From Candidatus Thiodiazotropha sp. (ex Gloverina cf. vestifex) (GTDB taxonomy: Bacteria; Pseudomonadota; Gammaproteobacteria; Chromatiales; Chromatiaceae), in the NCBI GenBank assembly GCA_025656435.1, contig JAHXHT010000123.1:1-7079 (forward strand): a stretch of DNA of 7,079 bases. The letters run 5' to 3'. The position numbers were made by a program, and so were the translations under genes. The notes under the pieces are model-generated. The model did not search any database, was not told the DNA's origin, and was given only the letters and a program-made list of their open reading frames with translations. Shown piece after piece: positions 6,750-7,079 of this stretch; the first letter of the stretch is position 1, and every line of letters starts with the position of its first letter.

Positions 6750-7079
6750 CTAGCTTTTTTCAATAATCTTTGTGCTCATGACAACTACCCGGTCTCTGCC
6801 TTCGCTCTTTGCCTGATAGAGAGCCTTGTCGGCTCGAAGCGGGATATCGGGATATCGGGATAGCTGGTATCAACCGGTCCTATTTCACTGATCCCGATGC
6901 TGACGGTGATGGAAATTGGACCGTTTGCGGATTCAAAGGGGCGGTTTCGTACATCCTGACAAATCCTCTCTGCCAGTTGTCTGGCACCTTCAATCGCTGA
7001 TCGCCATGGAAGGCTGAAAGCCGAGGCGATTAGTCCCCGATAGGCGTAGGCGCGGTTGTATGGCCGTAATTGTGACTGT
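6750..7079 (-). pseudogene. GGDEF-domain (diguanylate cyclase-like) protein, 3' part, frameshifted
   Basis: GGDEF domains make cyclic di-GMP from two GTP. Reading leftwards from the window edge, one frame gives EGARQLAERICQDV, then PISITVSIGISE, the conserved strand and SIG motif of the GGDEF domain. A second frame resumes with LRADKALYQAKSEGRDRVVV and ends in KIIEKS and TAG at 6750-6752, the canonical ADKALYxAKxxGRDRV close of the domain. The frames meet at a run of about three copies of an 8-bp unit (6840-6862); removing one copy joins them as SYPDIPLRADKALYQAK. About ten residues before EGARQL, where GG[DE]EF should lie, the frame reads YRGLIASAF, so the catalytic signature seems lost. The 5' part is outside the window. 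Probably a decaying gene; family assignment is firm, activity is not expected. Confidence 0.8.
6840..6862. repeat. 8-bp tandem repeat (nearly three copies) causing a frameshift
   Basis: A perfect period-8 run of 23 bases with unit GGGATATC (plus strand; TATCCCGA phase on the minus strand). It lies inside the GGDEF domain coding region. Since eight is not a multiple of three, each copy gained or lost changes frame; two copies would keep the domain open, three close it. Polymerase slippage is the obvious origin. Confidence 0.8.

Noticed and set aside
6809..7000. 63-codon plus-strand open frame at the right end
   Set aside because: Antisense to the GGDEF-domain remnant, whose motifs on the minus strand are unmistakable.

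Overview
The window carries a minus-strand glycolate-oxidation operon, glcD-glcE-glcF, followed by a gene for a leaderless NMT1/SsuA-type periplasmic-binding-fold protein and then a broken glcB (malate synthase G). Close matches to the E. coli Glc proteins, tight translational coupling and moderate GC content suggest a gammaproteobacterium. Beyond that I cannot place the organism; an environmental or sulfur-oxidising/symbiotic type is only a guess.

Layout in transcription order (right to left): 6750-7079 holds the 3' end of a minus-strand GGDEF (diguanylate cyclase-like) gene. It is frameshifted by an extra copy of an 8-bp tandem repeat, and its GGDEF signature appears lost. About 600 bp of gene-free, AT-richer DNA follows, with several short perfect inverted repeats and a plausible sigma70 promoter facing glcD. 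Then come glcD (4649-6142), glcE (overlapping by 4 bp), glcF (3-bp gap), the binding-fold gene (6-bp gap, GTG start) and, 45 bp on, glcB (66-1403). glcB stops at residue 445 of an expected ~720: homology ends abruptly near position 86, where unrelated DNA with a strong nested hairpin begins and runs off the window.

Functionally, GlcDEF is the membrane-associated FAD/FeS glycolate oxidase that turns glycolate into glyoxylate. Malate synthase G would condense glyoxylate with acetyl-CoA to malate. With glcB severed from its C-terminal catalytic part, this locus can still make glyoxylate but cannot consume it by its own malate synthase unless another copy exists. The E. coli operon is glcDEFGBA; here the slot between glcF and glcB is taken by the binding-fold protein instead of glcG, and glcA (permease) and glcC (regulator) are not in the window.

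The most notable points are the interrupted glcB with its structured junction DNA, the cytoplasmic binding-fold protein embedded in a glycolate operon, and the repeat-mediated frameshift in the GGDEF gene. I found no tRNA, rRNA, CRISPR array or complete transposase gene.
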